A DNA stretch of 9,251 nucleotides from Bifidobacteriaceae bacterium (GTDB lineage: Bacteria > Actinomycetota > Actinomycetes > Actinomycetales > WQXJ01), in contig JAIRNM010000320.1 in assembly GCA_031258055.1 (NCBI GenBank), positions 1 to 9,251 on the forward strand, read 5' to 3'. Of the stretch, positions 1 through 5,674 are shown piece by piece. The stretch's first letter is position 1; each line of letters begins with the position of its first letter. The position numbers were made by a program, and so were the translations under genes. The notes under the pieces are model-generated. The model was not told the DNA's origin. It saw nothing but the letters and a program-made list of their open reading frames with translations, and did not search any database.

Positions 1-689
1 CCGGTCGAATGCTGGCCGCGCAAGGCGCTGTCGATCAAGCGCCTAGCTAATGGGTTGTCTCCGGCTGCCCGCAGCGCCGGTTGGACGCGGGCGAACTCGA
101 TTACCCGCGCCGCCGCTTCGCCCACCGCTGCCGCGTGTTCGCGGTCAGCTCGCCCCACTTGACGTTCAATTCGCCGATAGGCCAGCCACATCACCGGCAC
201 ACAAGCCGCCATTGTCAACCCGATCCGCCAGTCGATTACCAACGCGCCGACCAGCACGGTTGCCGGTGTCACGAACCCGGCGATAATTGGTCTGAGCATG
301 GCGTAAGGAGCAGCCGAAGTGAAGACTGCCCCGCGCGACGCGACATCGGTCAATTCGCCCGTGCGGTCTTTCGCGAACCAGCCGACTGGCAGTTCCACCA
401 GCCGGTCGCCGAGCACCCGCAGTAAAGACGCCACCACGAGAGCGCCCGCGTTGGTGCCTTGTATGCCAAGATTCCAGCCGACGATGCCGTAGACCAGCCC
501 GACCGCCGCCAACACCGCCAGCCACAGCCACATCCCTTCTTTGTCCCCGGACAGCAAGGCGGTCAAGAAGGGCACCAGCAACACGAAGGCAACGCCTTGG
601 ACAACTGCCGCCGCCACGGACAGGACCACGATTCGCCGCAACGCCCGGCGGGTCGGGCTGTCAGCCAGGGCGATCAGTCGCCGGATCAT
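1..689 (-). CDS. ABC transporter, membrane domain (second half-transporter; C-terminal part lies beyond the left edge)
   Basis: An open frame runs from ATG at 689 to the window edge without a stop (229 codons), and no ABC ATPase motif is reached. The protein starts MIRRLIALADSPTRR, followed by hydrophobic segments near residues 19-42, 53-77 and 130-175. It also has the LPVGWF-x6-GEL segment typical of the first cytoplasmic loop of type IV (exporter-fold) ABC half-transporters. Its ATG overlaps the TGA of the preceding ABC gene by 4 bases (ATGA), so translation is probably coupled and the two products probably form a heterodimer in the cytoplasmic membrane. By analogy with IrtA/IrtB and YbtP/YbtQ, and because the operon promoter carries an iron box, uptake of an iron-siderophore complex is the likely role; the substrate is inferred. 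The ATPase domain should lie just left of the window. Confidence 0.9.
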   Translation of the reverse strand, partial: MIRRLIALADSPTRRALRRIVVLSVAAAVVQGVAFVLLVPFLTALLSGDKEGMWLWLAVLAAVGLVYGIVGWNLGIQGTNAGALVVASLLRVLGDRLVELPVGWFAKDRTGELTDVASRGAVFTSAAPYAMLRPIIAGFVTPATVLVGALVIDWRIGLTMAACVPVMWLAYRRIERQVGRADREHAAAVGEAAARVIEFARVQPALRAAGDNPLARRLIDSALRGQHST

Positions 690-2752
690 CGCCCTGCCTC
701 GCTTTCTGCGACCGTCTGCTCTGATTCAAGTCCTGGGTTGCGGCCTGATTCCGGGCCTGATTCAGGGCCTGGTTCAAGTCCTGACTCGGGGCCTAATCCA
801 CGGCTTGGCTCACTTCCTGATCCACTTCCTGATCCACTTCTTGGTTCACGGCTTGATTCACGGCTTGGCTCATAGCGCTGCCACATGTCTTGATAAAGGC
901 CCCCGGCCCGCTCCAGGTCTTCATGCTGGCCGCGCTCCACGATCCGGCCCTCACTGACCACCAGTATTTGGTCGGCCTTGGCGATGGTGTGCAGTCGATG
1001 CGCTATCACCAGCAACGTGCGCTGGCGGGCCAGCGCGCTCAGACCGGCCTGGATCGCGGCTTCGCAATCCGGGTCGGCGAACGCGGTGGCCTCGTCCAGC
1101 ACCAACAGCGGCGCGTCGGTGATCAGAGCGCGGGCTATCGTCAAGCGCTGGGCTTCGCCGCCGGACAGCACCACGTCTTCGCCCAGAACCGAGTCGTAGC
1201 CGCGGGGGGCGCTCATTATGCGGTCATGAATCTGAGCCACCTGGGCAGCTTGGATCACTTCGTCCTCGGTCGCATCGGGTCGCGTCAGGCGAATGTTGTC
1301 ACGCAGGCTGGCGCGCAGCGGATAGACGTCTTGGAAGACGAACCCGACCTGCCGGTAGAGGTCGCCGCTGGCAATGCTTCGAACATCAACTTGCCCAATG
1401 GCGACGCGACCGGCGTTGGCGTCATAGAAGCGTGGCAGCAGGCGCGCCAAGGTGGTCTTGCCTGAGCCGGAGGGTCCAACCAACGCGGTGACTGTGCCCG
1501 GCGGGCAGGCCGCAGTGATGTCGTGAAGTACTTGGAAGTCCGCCTCATAGCCGAAGCTAACCTGATCGTAACTGGCCTGGGGGTCGGCTGGTGTGCGCGG
1601 CTCGTCCGGCTCGGTCACAGTTGGCTGGCCGAGGAACTGGATTAGGGATTGCCTGGACTTGAACCCTTCCCGCAGGAACTGCGCGGACCACTCGAGTTTG
1701 CCGAGCGGAGCCGTCAGACCAAGACCAAGCAACAACGCGGGCAACGTGTCGATTGGGTCGACCCACTCAGCAGCGATGGACCCGGCTGCCGCCGCCGCCA
1801 GCAACGCCATCACCACCGGTGGCGAAGTGACCAATTCCCCGGCCGTGGCGAAACGGTTGGTGTCCCGGTTCCACTCGTCGTAGAAGTGGGCAAAGCTGGT
1901 GGTCTCGCGGCGGTAGCGGTCATGGCTGCGGCCGACCTGACCAAAGGCTTTGACTACGGCTATGCCGTGGACATATTCAACAGTGGCGGCACTCAACCGA
2001 GTTAGGGAAGCGTCGTATTCCTCATAGCGCGGCGTGGACCGAGCCATCATCATGGCGAAACAGATTATGGCCGCGACCAGCGGCGTCAAGCTAACCAGCG
2101 CCAACCGCCAATCGACGGTAAGAAGATAGACCAGCGCTATCACCGGCACGGTGACAGAAGTGATGAAGTCTTGGATCGCGTGGGCTATCAGTTGGTGCAG
2201 GGCGGAGATGTCGTCCTCAACGACCTTCTTGACCAGGCCACTCGAGCCTCGGTCGAACCATCCCAACGGCAGTCGGCGCAGGTGTTCAACCACTCGTTGA
2301 CGCAGGTCGAGTTGCAGGTCGTTATCCGCCAGGTGGCTGACCAAAGCTGAGGCACCGGCCGTCACGAAGCTAATGATCAACGCTCCCGCCGCCGCGCCGA
2401 CGATCCACCAAACCTTGTCTTCGTCGATTGATTGGCCGGACATCGCTGGTGCCAGCGTCCGGGCTAGCTCCACAATCGCGATCAACGGAAAGATGCTGGT
2501 GGCCGCGCCCACCAAACTCAAGGCCGCGATCACGCCGAGGCGTCCCCGCACCGCCTGGAACAGCCCCGGACCAGTGCTGTTGCCGCCGGTCACAGCGTCA
2601 GCGCGGGGAATGACCCGACCGGTTCGAGTGCCACTGATTGGCGCGTCACTTACCGGAACGCCGCTGGTGGGAACGCCGCTAGAGGAGGAGGCGGGGTTGG
2701 CCTCAATGCCGGTGGTCGGGGCTTTTGCCATCGTCGTAGCCTGTGTCTTCAC
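686..2752 (-). CDS. ABC transporter, fused membrane and ATPase domains, siderophore-type (IrtA/YbtP-like)
   Basis: This is a 688-residue half-transporter. Residues 1-62 are a low-complexity tail rich in Ser, Pro, Thr and Gly, residues about 70-375 are the six-helix membrane domain, and residues 395-628 are the ATPase. The ATPase motifs are all present: Walker A GPSGSGKT at 426-433, Q-loop Gln474, signature LSGGEAQ at 529-535, Walker B LLVLDE at 549-554 with catalytic Glu554, and H-loop His585. The LDEATAFADPD stretch after Walker B is characteristic of siderophore-importing members of this exporter-fold family. No siderophore-interaction (reductase) domain like that of mycobacterial IrtA is visible. 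Residues from about 628 form a repetitive Glu/Ser/Gly/Pro/Arg tail. The GTG at 2752 has no convincing Shine-Dalgarno; ATG at 2731 (residue 8) is an alternative. It is the first gene of an operon under an iron box. A drug or lipid exporter is the main alternative. Confidence 0.93.
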   Translation of the reverse strand: MKTQATTMAKAPTTGIEANPASSSSGVPTSGVPVSDAPISGTRTGRVIPRADAVTGGNSTGPGLFQAVRGRLGVIAALSLVGAATSIFPLIAIVELARTLAPAMSGQSIDEDKVWWIVGAAAGALIISFVTAGASALVSHLADNDLQLDLRQRVVEHLRRLPLGWFDRGSSGLVKKVVEDDISALHQLIAHAIQDFITSVTVPVIALVYLLTVDWRLALVSLTPLVAAIICFAMMMARSTPRYEEYDASLTRLSAATVEYVHGIAVVKAFGQVGRSHDRYRRETTSFAHFYDEWNRDTNRFATAGELVTSPPVVMALLAAAAAGSIAAEWVDPIDTLPALLLGLGLTAPLGKLEWSAQFLREGFKSRQSLIQFLGQPTVTEPDEPRTPADPQASYDQVSFGYEADFQVLHDITAACPPGTVTALVGPSGSGKTTLARLLPRFYDANAGRVAIGQVDVRSIASGDLYRQVGFVFQDVYPLRASLRDNIRLTRPDATEDEVIQAAQVAQIHDRIMSAPRGYDSVLGEDVVLSGGEAQRLTIARALITDAPLLVLDEATAFADPDCEAAIQAGLSALARQRTLLVIAHRLHTIAKADQILVVSEGRIVERGQHEDLERAGGLYQDMWQRYEPSRESSREPRSGSGSGSGSEPSRGLGPESGLEPGPESGPESGRNPGLESEQTVAESEAGR
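716..871 (-). repeat. In-frame 12-bp tandem repeat encoding the C-terminal tail of the ABC protein
   Basis: Read on the minus strand from 871 to 716, thirteen successive 12-base units can be laid out with no indels, for example GAGCCAAGCCGT, GGATCAGGAAGT and GAATCAGGCCGT. Some units are identical (GGATCAGGAAGT twice in a row, GAGCCAAGCCGT twice) and others have diverged. Each unit encodes four residues of the pattern (E/G)-(S/P)-(G/S)-x. Because 12 is a multiple of three, gain or loss of units would change tail length without shifting the frame. Confidence 0.9.
2621..2680 (-). repeat. 15-bp tandem repeat in the N-terminal tail of the ABC protein
   Basis: On the minus strand from 2680, four 15-base units follow one another: AGCGGCGTTCCCACC, AGCGGCGTTCCGGTA, AGTGACGCGCCAATC and AGTGGCACTCGAACC. 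They encode SGVPT-SGVPV-SDAPI-SGTRT, residues 25-44 of the 688-residue protein. The first two are nearly identical and the last two have diverged. The segment precedes the first transmembrane helix and is probably disordered and cytoplasmic. Confidence 0.75.
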
Positions 2753-2787
2753 TGCCGGTGTGGGGTACGGGTGTTCTCCGCTCCAGC

Positions 2788-2817
2788 AGCATACCGCTTA
2801 GGTAAGGCTCACCTCAA
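2788..2817 (-). promoter_or_regulatory. Probable sigma-70-type promoter of the ABC operon
   Basis: On the minus strand, a TTGAGG -35 element (2817-2812) and a TATGCT -10 element (2793-2788) are separated by 18 bp. Transcription would start near 2780, about 28 bases before the GTG at 2752. The iron box lies across the spacer and the -35 element, the arrangement expected for repression by steric exclusion of RNA polymerase. Confidence 0.6.
2798..2816. promoter_or_regulatory. DtxR/IdeR iron box
   Basis: The 19-mer TTAGGTAAGGCTCACCTCA matches the classical DtxR/IdeR operator TTAGGTTAGGCTAACCTAA at 16 of 19 positions, and its two halves are near-inverted copies. It overlaps the promoter elements of the ABC operon and lies 46 bp before the start codon. 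In actinobacteria, Fe(II)-loaded DtxR/IdeR binds such sites and represses iron-acquisition genes. The site therefore predicts induction of the ABC pair when iron is scarce. Confidence 0.85.
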
Positions 2818-2871
2818 TCCCCTTCCGTTCCCCCTTTTGCGGTCAAGAGTGCCGTGCTGGAGACCAGCGGC

Positions 2872-2885
2872 GCGGCGCGGGCCGC
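2872..2885. terminator. Short GC hairpin after vapC (weak terminator candidate)
   Basis: A perfect 5-bp stem GCGGC/GCCGC with a 4-base loop lies 9 bases beyond the vapC stop codon. No T-run follows on the minus strand, so it is not a classical intrinsic terminator. It may only slow polymerase or protect the 3' end. Confidence 0.25.
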
Positions 2886-2893
2886 CTCGGCAG

Positions 2894-3301
2894 TTATGGG
2901 ACTATCTCGACAGGGGCGCCGTCCGCCAGGCGCAGAACGCTGAAATGCCGGTGGTCAAGCGTGGCGATCCGCCTAGTCCTGTTTGCGTTGGCCAAAGCCA
3001 CATTGACCGCGTCCGCCAACCCGATCCCTTGGTCGGCATAACGGTCAATCAAATCCACCGCCTCGTCCAACTGAGCGCGGCTTACACTGGCCAGAGTCCA
3101 GGCGCGCGACAACAACTCTCTGAGGACCGCCAACTCGTTGGCGACTCCAGCACGAGTCGCCACCAAGTAATCCAACTCCGCCAGGACATAGGGCGAGACG
3201 ATCAGCGGCTCTCGTGCTTCCCTCAACAGCGCGTAAACCGACCGGTGGTGGCTTTCCTTTGGGTGGAAAAAAGCGAGCAGGGCGCTTGTGTCGACAATCA
3301 C
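2894..3301 (-). CDS. vapC: PIN-domain ribonuclease toxin, VapC type
   Basis: This is a 135-residue PIN-domain protein, the usual VapC length. With GTG 3301 as residue 1, the conserved acidic residues are Asp4 (IVDTSALL), Glu42 (LAELDYL), Asp97 (IGLADAVNVALA) and Asp116 (ATLDHRHF). Together they form the Mg-dependent RNase centre. VapC toxins cut tRNA or rRNA and stop translation when freed from the antitoxin; the RNA target here cannot be read from the sequence. The start was chosen because GTG at 3301 overlaps the antitoxin TGA by 4 bases (GTGA) and puts the first catalytic Asp at residue 4, as is usual. A TTG at 3325 in the same frame is possible but would overlap the antitoxin by 28 bases. 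The catalytic set looks intact, so the toxin is probably active. Confidence 0.92.
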   Translation of the reverse strand: MIVDTSALLAFFHPKESHHRSVYALLREAREPLIVSPYVLAELDYLVATRAGVANELAVLRELLSRAWTLASVSRAQLDEAVDLIDRYADQGIGLADAVNVALANANRTRRIATLDHRHFSVLRLADGAPVEIVP

Positions 3302-3519
3302 AGCCGACCGAACCCTTCCAACCAATCATCGGAATTCCAATCCACGGGTTCCCAATCACCAGTCATGAAGCCTCCTCGGGGGCGAGCCTGCTCCGCTGCG
3401 CCAACCCGCGCGGCAATGGCCTCGCGGATCACCTGAGCTTCGGAAGTCCCCTTGAGGGCAGCCTCCCTCTCGACGGCACTTTTCAATGCGTCCGGAATAT
3501 ACAGCGTGGTCTTGAACAT
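3298..3519 (-). CDS. vapB: Ribbon-helix-helix antitoxin, VapB type
   Basis: This is a 73-residue protein starting MFKTTLYIPDALKSAVERE, a ribbon-helix-helix (CopG/Arc-like) DNA-binding N-terminus. It has the beta strand at residues 2-7 and two helices, ending with TSEAQVIREAIAARV. The C-terminal part (GDWEPVDWNSDDWLEGFGRL) is acidic and Trp-rich, as expected for a segment that wraps the cognate PIN toxin. ATG at 3519 was chosen because the fold starts directly at this Met; an in-frame TTG at 3561 would add 14 residues without family character. There is no Shine-Dalgarno before the ATG, so the message may be leaderless. The gene overlaps vapC by 4 bases, the usual antitoxin-first order. The pair probably represses its own promoter. 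Confidence 0.9.
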   Translation of the reverse strand: MFKTTLYIPDALKSAVEREAALKGTSEAQVIREAIAARVGAAEQARPRGGFMTGDWEPVDWNSDDWLEGFGRL

Positions 3520-3521
3520 GA

Positions 3522-3532
3522 CATATATGGTA
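3522..3532 (-). promoter_or_regulatory. Possible leaderless promoter and operator of vapBC
   Basis: On the minus strand a TANNNT-type -10 element, TACCAT (3532-3527), lies 7 bases before the vapB ATG, which would start the transcript at or near the A of the start codon. It overlaps the 8-bp palindrome CATATATG (3522-3529), a plausible ribbon-helix-helix binding site. No good -35 element is seen at 17-18 bp. This is inference from spacing only. Confidence 0.35.
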
Positions 3533-3545
3533 CTGCGCCGCCAAG
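3532..3545. repeat. 14-bp direct repeat, copy 1 (ACTGCGCCGCCAAG)
   Basis: ACTGCGCCGCCAAG here recurs exactly at 3623-3636, 91 bp away in the same orientation. Between the copies lie the plus-strand promoter element and the Zur-like palindrome. This copy sits just upstream of vapB. Confidence 0.8.
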
Positions 3546-3554
3546 ACGCCGCAG

Positions 3555-3583
3555 TTGACAAGTGATTACGCTGATGGCAAAGT
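3555..3583 (+). promoter_or_regulatory. Possible promoter of the surface-protein gene
   Basis: A consensus -35 hexamer TTGACA (3555-3560) is followed after 17 bp by CAAAGT (3578-3583), a poor match to TATAAT. The Zur-like palindrome starts at once after it and would cover the start site near 3590. The -35 element is clear and the -10 is weak. Confidence 0.45.
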
Positions 3584-3605
3584 GAGAATGCGAATGATTC
3601 TCATT
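3583..3605. promoter_or_regulatory. Zur/Fur-family operator-like palindrome
   Basis: The 19-mer AATGCGAATGATTCTCATT (3587-3605) is a palindrome around G3596 with 8 of 9 arm positions complementary. The inner 15-mer TGCGAATGATTCTCA (3589-3603) matches the actinobacterial Zur consensus TGAAAATGATTTTCA, as I recall it, at 12 of 15 positions. An overlapping perfect inverted repeat TGAGAAT/ATTCTCA spans 3583-3603. The site is just downstream of the candidate promoter. The gene it precedes belongs to a family linked to zinc/manganese transport, which favours Zur over an iron or peroxide Fur homologue. Confidence 0.65.
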
Positions 3606-3622
3606 GTCGCAACGCGTGAGGA

Positions 3623-3636
3623 ACTGCGCCGCCAAG
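3623..3636. repeat. 14-bp direct repeat, copy 2 (ACTGCGCCGCCAAG)
   Basis: This is an exact second copy of the 14-mer at 3532-3545. Its CTGCGCCGCC core also forms the left arm of the first leader hairpin, whose right arm GGCGGCGCAG at 3654-3663 is a 10-bp inverted copy. Confidence 0.8.
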
Positions 3637-3663
3637 TCAAACCGGGGGTAGGCGGCGGCGCAG
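3624..3663 (+). other. Leader hairpin 1 of the surface-protein transcript
   Basis: CTGCGCCGCC (3624-3633) and GGCGGCGCAG (3654-3663) form a perfect 10-bp GC-rich stem around a 20-base loop. It lies in the presumed 5' leader, between the Zur-like box and the ribosome binding site. The loop carries GGGGGT (3644-3649), which could also pair with ACCCCC at 3681-3686. Confidence 0.6.
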
Positions 3664-3665
3664 AC

Positions 3666-3692
3666 GGCCTTGTGGGCTCAACCCCCAGGGCC
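3666..3692 (+). other. Leader hairpin 2 of the surface-protein transcript
   Basis: GGCCTTGTGGG (3666-3676) pairs with CCCCCAGGGCC (3682-3692) at 10 of 11 positions around the five-base loop CTCAA. It ends 21 bases before the AAAGGA ribosome binding site. No T-run follows, so it is not a classical terminator. It could act as an attenuator, an RNA-stability element or part of a regulatory fold. Confidence 0.55.
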
Positions 3693-3713
3693 AAAGACCA
3701 GATTCATCCCCGG

Positions 3714-3719
3714 AAAGGA
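3714..3719 (+). promoter_or_regulatory. Ribosome binding site of the surface-protein gene
   Basis: AAAGGA lies 8 bases before the ATG at 3728. It fixes this start, which is followed directly by a good signal peptide. Confidence 0.8.
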
Positions 3720-3727
3720 CCCGACAT

Positions 3728-5503
3728 ATGAAAGCCCCCAGGAAGGCCGCCGTGACGCTGAGCAGCGCCGGGCTTGTGGCCAGCCTCTTCGCCGCGACCG
3801 GCGGCCAAGCCTACGCGACCGAAGGCCCAGCGCCCGCCCCCGCCACCAGGACGGTAATCGCGGGCGTCCACACCGACGCGATCTCCACCTTCTGGGAGGG
3901 CGGCCAGCTAGTCCTGGCATCGAAGGCGGACACCCCAGAGCTTCACACCCGCTATGAGGCCGGTTCCGTCTGGTTCCACATCTCTAACGGCTTACGGGTG
4001 GCGGCCCTTCCCGCTGGCTACGAGTTCGTCGCCGGCGAAGGTTCGACCGTCTGGTTGGCGCCGCAGACTTACACAGCGGGTGAGACCTGGCCGGGATTCT
4101 CCACCGAATCGGTCCCGCTCGGGACCCTCGATGGCGACGCCACTGCTCTGACTTTGGTTGATGTCGACGGACCAGGTGATGTCGAACTCTGGCAAACCGG
4201 CTCTTTTGGGAGCGTCACTAGACTCTGGTCCAGTGACGAGTCAGCGTACAAGAGCTTTACCCGCGGGAACGTCCACATGCACGCTAACTGGGCATTCACC
4301 GCCGCCGGAATCTACAACCTAACCGTCAAAGCCGAAGCGGCGGTGGGCGGTAATCCGGTCAGCGACACTGCCGTTTACACCTTCGTGGTTGGCGACTTGC
4401 CGACTCCAGCCGCCACCACCACCACGATGCACGTCCACGGCAGCCAACCGATCACCCTTGGCGATGAGGTCGAACTCCACGCCATGGTTGATCCGGACAG
4501 CGCCGAGGGATACGTCGAGTTCCGCGATGGCTCCACTGTGCTGGGACACGAAGCCCTTGAGGACGGCGAAGCGGAATTCGTCACTGACAGCCTGTCCTTG
4601 GGCATACACCAAATCACCGCCCACTTCGTGCCGAAGCTCACTAACCTGGCCCAACCCTCCGGGTCCAGTGCGGCAACGGTCACCATCGCCGAACCGACGC
4701 CAGCGGGCTTGTCGATACTCGGCTTGGCCGGGCACTACCACTCGAACCGTCCGATCACGCTAACCGCCGTGCTGACGCCCGAGGATGCCACGCCCGCCAC
4801 TTACCGCTGGTACGTTCAAAGGGCCGACCAAGCCGTGCCGAGTGTTTTCGGCGGGACCGACGGCCCAGTCTTCACAATCACGGCTGAACCGGCTCTCAAC
4901 GGGGCTATCGTCACGGTGGAACGGCTGGTCAGCGGCTCGGTGACGCACACAGCGGACCCGGTCACGATCGAGGTTGACGATCACGGCGCCCCCGCTCCCC
5001 AGGTCGTTGCCGTTGAGGGCAGCACTGAGTACACCGCTGGCCAGACGGCAACCCTGACCGCCACAGTCACACCCGCGACGGTCCTGGACCGCTATCAGTG
5101 GTACGTCAAGCCGGTCGGCGCCGCCGAAGCTTCGCCGGTCGCCGGCGAGACAGGCGCGACCTACAGCTTTACGGCCGATGCCGTCCACGACGGCGCCGAA
5201 ATCTCCGTTGCCGTGACCGGGGAGGACGGCCAGGTGGTTTACGGCCCAGCACTTCCGACCACGCTGGCTGTCGCTCCCGCTCAGGGCGGTGGCGAAGATA
5301 CGGGTAATGATCGCTCAGGTGACGGCGCCCCAGGCGGGAGCACGGCATCGCCAACGCCGACGAAGTCCGCCGACTCCAGCTTGCCGCTGACCGGCGCTTC
5401 TGGCTTGACCCCGACGCTCGCCACCGCTGGCGCCCTCCTGCTGGCGGGGTTGTCCCTGCTAGTTTGGTCACGCCGCCGCCGAAGCGATTCCACCACCGGC
5501 TAA
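3728..5503 (+). CDS. Secreted LPXTG-anchored choice-of-anchor M domain surface protein with Ig-like domains
   Basis: This is a 591-residue cell-wall protein. Residues 1-30 form a Sec signal peptide (MKAPRKAAVTLSSAGLVASL..., likely cleaved after AYA at 28-30). Residues 40-222 form the actinobacterial choice-of-anchor M domain (TIGR03769-like), with the family hallmark NVHMHANWAF at 181-190. Three Ig-like beta domains follow: about 228-320 (EGYVEFRDGSTVLG), 324-417 (YRWYVQ) and 422-516 (YQWYVK). A Gly/Ser/Pro-rich wall-spanning linker (517-551) leads to the sortase signal LPLTG at 552-556, a hydrophobic segment (558-579) and an RRRR tail. In this family the wall-anchored members are thought to pass substrate to a lipoprotein with the same domain, part of a ZnuABC-like transporter. 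No such transporter is in the window, so this copy is an orphan here. His pairs (HMH 183-185, HVH 235-237, HYH 336-338) suit metal binding. Expression is probably set by the Zur-like box upstream. Confidence 0.93.
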   Translation: MKAPRKAAVTLSSAGLVASLFAATGGQAYATEGPAPAPATRTVIAGVHTDAISTFWEGGQLVLASKADTPELHTRYEAGSVWFHISNGLRVAALPAGYEFVAGEGSTVWLAPQTYTAGETWPGFSTESVPLGTLDGDATALTLVDVDGPGDVELWQTGSFGSVTRLWSSDESAYKSFTRGNVHMHANWAFTAAGIYNLTVKAEAAVGGNPVSDTAVYTFVVGDLPTPAATTTTMHVHGSQPITLGDEVELHAMVDPDSAEGYVEFRDGSTVLGHEALEDGEAEFVTDSLSLGIHQITAHFVPKLTNLAQPSGSSAATVTIAEPTPAGLSILGLAGHYHSNRPITLTAVLTPEDATPATYRWYVQRADQAVPSVFGGTDGPVFTITAEPALNGAIVTVERLVSGSVTHTADPVTIEVDDHGAPAPQVVAVEGSTEYTAGQTATLTATVTPATVLDRYQWYVKPVGAAEASPVAGETGATYSFTADAVHDGAEISVAVTGEDGQVVYGPALPTTLAVAPAQGGGEDTGNDRSGDGAPGGSTASPTPTKSADSSLPLTGASGLTPTLATAGALLLAGLSLLVWSRRRRSDSTTG

Positions 5504-5531
5504 CCGGCGCGCCCCCGTCATCCCGAGCGAA

Positions 5532-5584
5532 GCGAAGTCGCGGGATCTCGTCGTTCCCGTCACCGCGAGATCCTGCGACTTCGC
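5532..5584. repeat. Large imperfect inverted repeat between convergent genes (possible dispersed palindromic repeat or bidirectional terminator)
   Basis: GCGAAGTCGCGGGATCTCG (5532-5550) and CGAGATCCTGCGACTTCGC (5566-5584) are complementary at 18 of 19 positions around a 15-base loop. The flanking GTCATCCCGAGCGAAGCGA resembles short palindromic repeats dispersed in many bacterial genomes, though no second full copy exists in this window. Between two converging genes it could end transcription from both sides, but T-runs are absent. Confidence 0.75.
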
Positions 5585-5612
5585 CCAGACGCGGGTGGCG
5601 CTGCCCGAAACC

Positions 5613-5650
5613 CGTCACCTTCAGCTAGCGCTGGCGGATCAAGGGTGACG
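5613..5650. terminator. Second hairpin between convergent genes (terminator candidate)
   Basis: CGTCACCTT (5613-5621) pairs with AAGGGTGACG (5641-5650), giving 9 bp with one bulged G, and an inner CAGC/GCTG stem (5622-5633) sits in the loop. It lies 25 bp beyond the 3' end of the ATPase gene on the minus strand. No clear T-run is present on either strand. Confidence 0.35.
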
Positions 5651-5674
5651 ACCACGGCAGTCGACAGCCAGTCC

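Noticed and set aside
166..531. Minus-strand open frame of 121 codons
   Set aside because: It is a shifted frame of the second ABC membrane domain, whose true frame is open from 689 to the window edge with typical transporter motifs.
716..871. Possible CRISPR array
   Set aside because: The units are 12 bp with no spacers and are in frame with a protein tail; this is a coding tandem repeat.
890..1465. Plus-strand open frame of 191 codons
   Set aside because: It is antisense to the ATPase domain of the ABC gene, which has every expected motif in order; the plus-strand product has no recognisable domain.
2771..3436. Plus-strand open frame of 221 codons across the iron box and vapBC
   Set aside because: It lies opposite the well-supported VapBC pair and runs through the ABC promoter; it shows no domain character.
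4319..4741. Minus-strand open frame of 140 codons
   Set aside because: It is antisense of the Ig-like region of the surface protein and has no domain or ribosome binding site.
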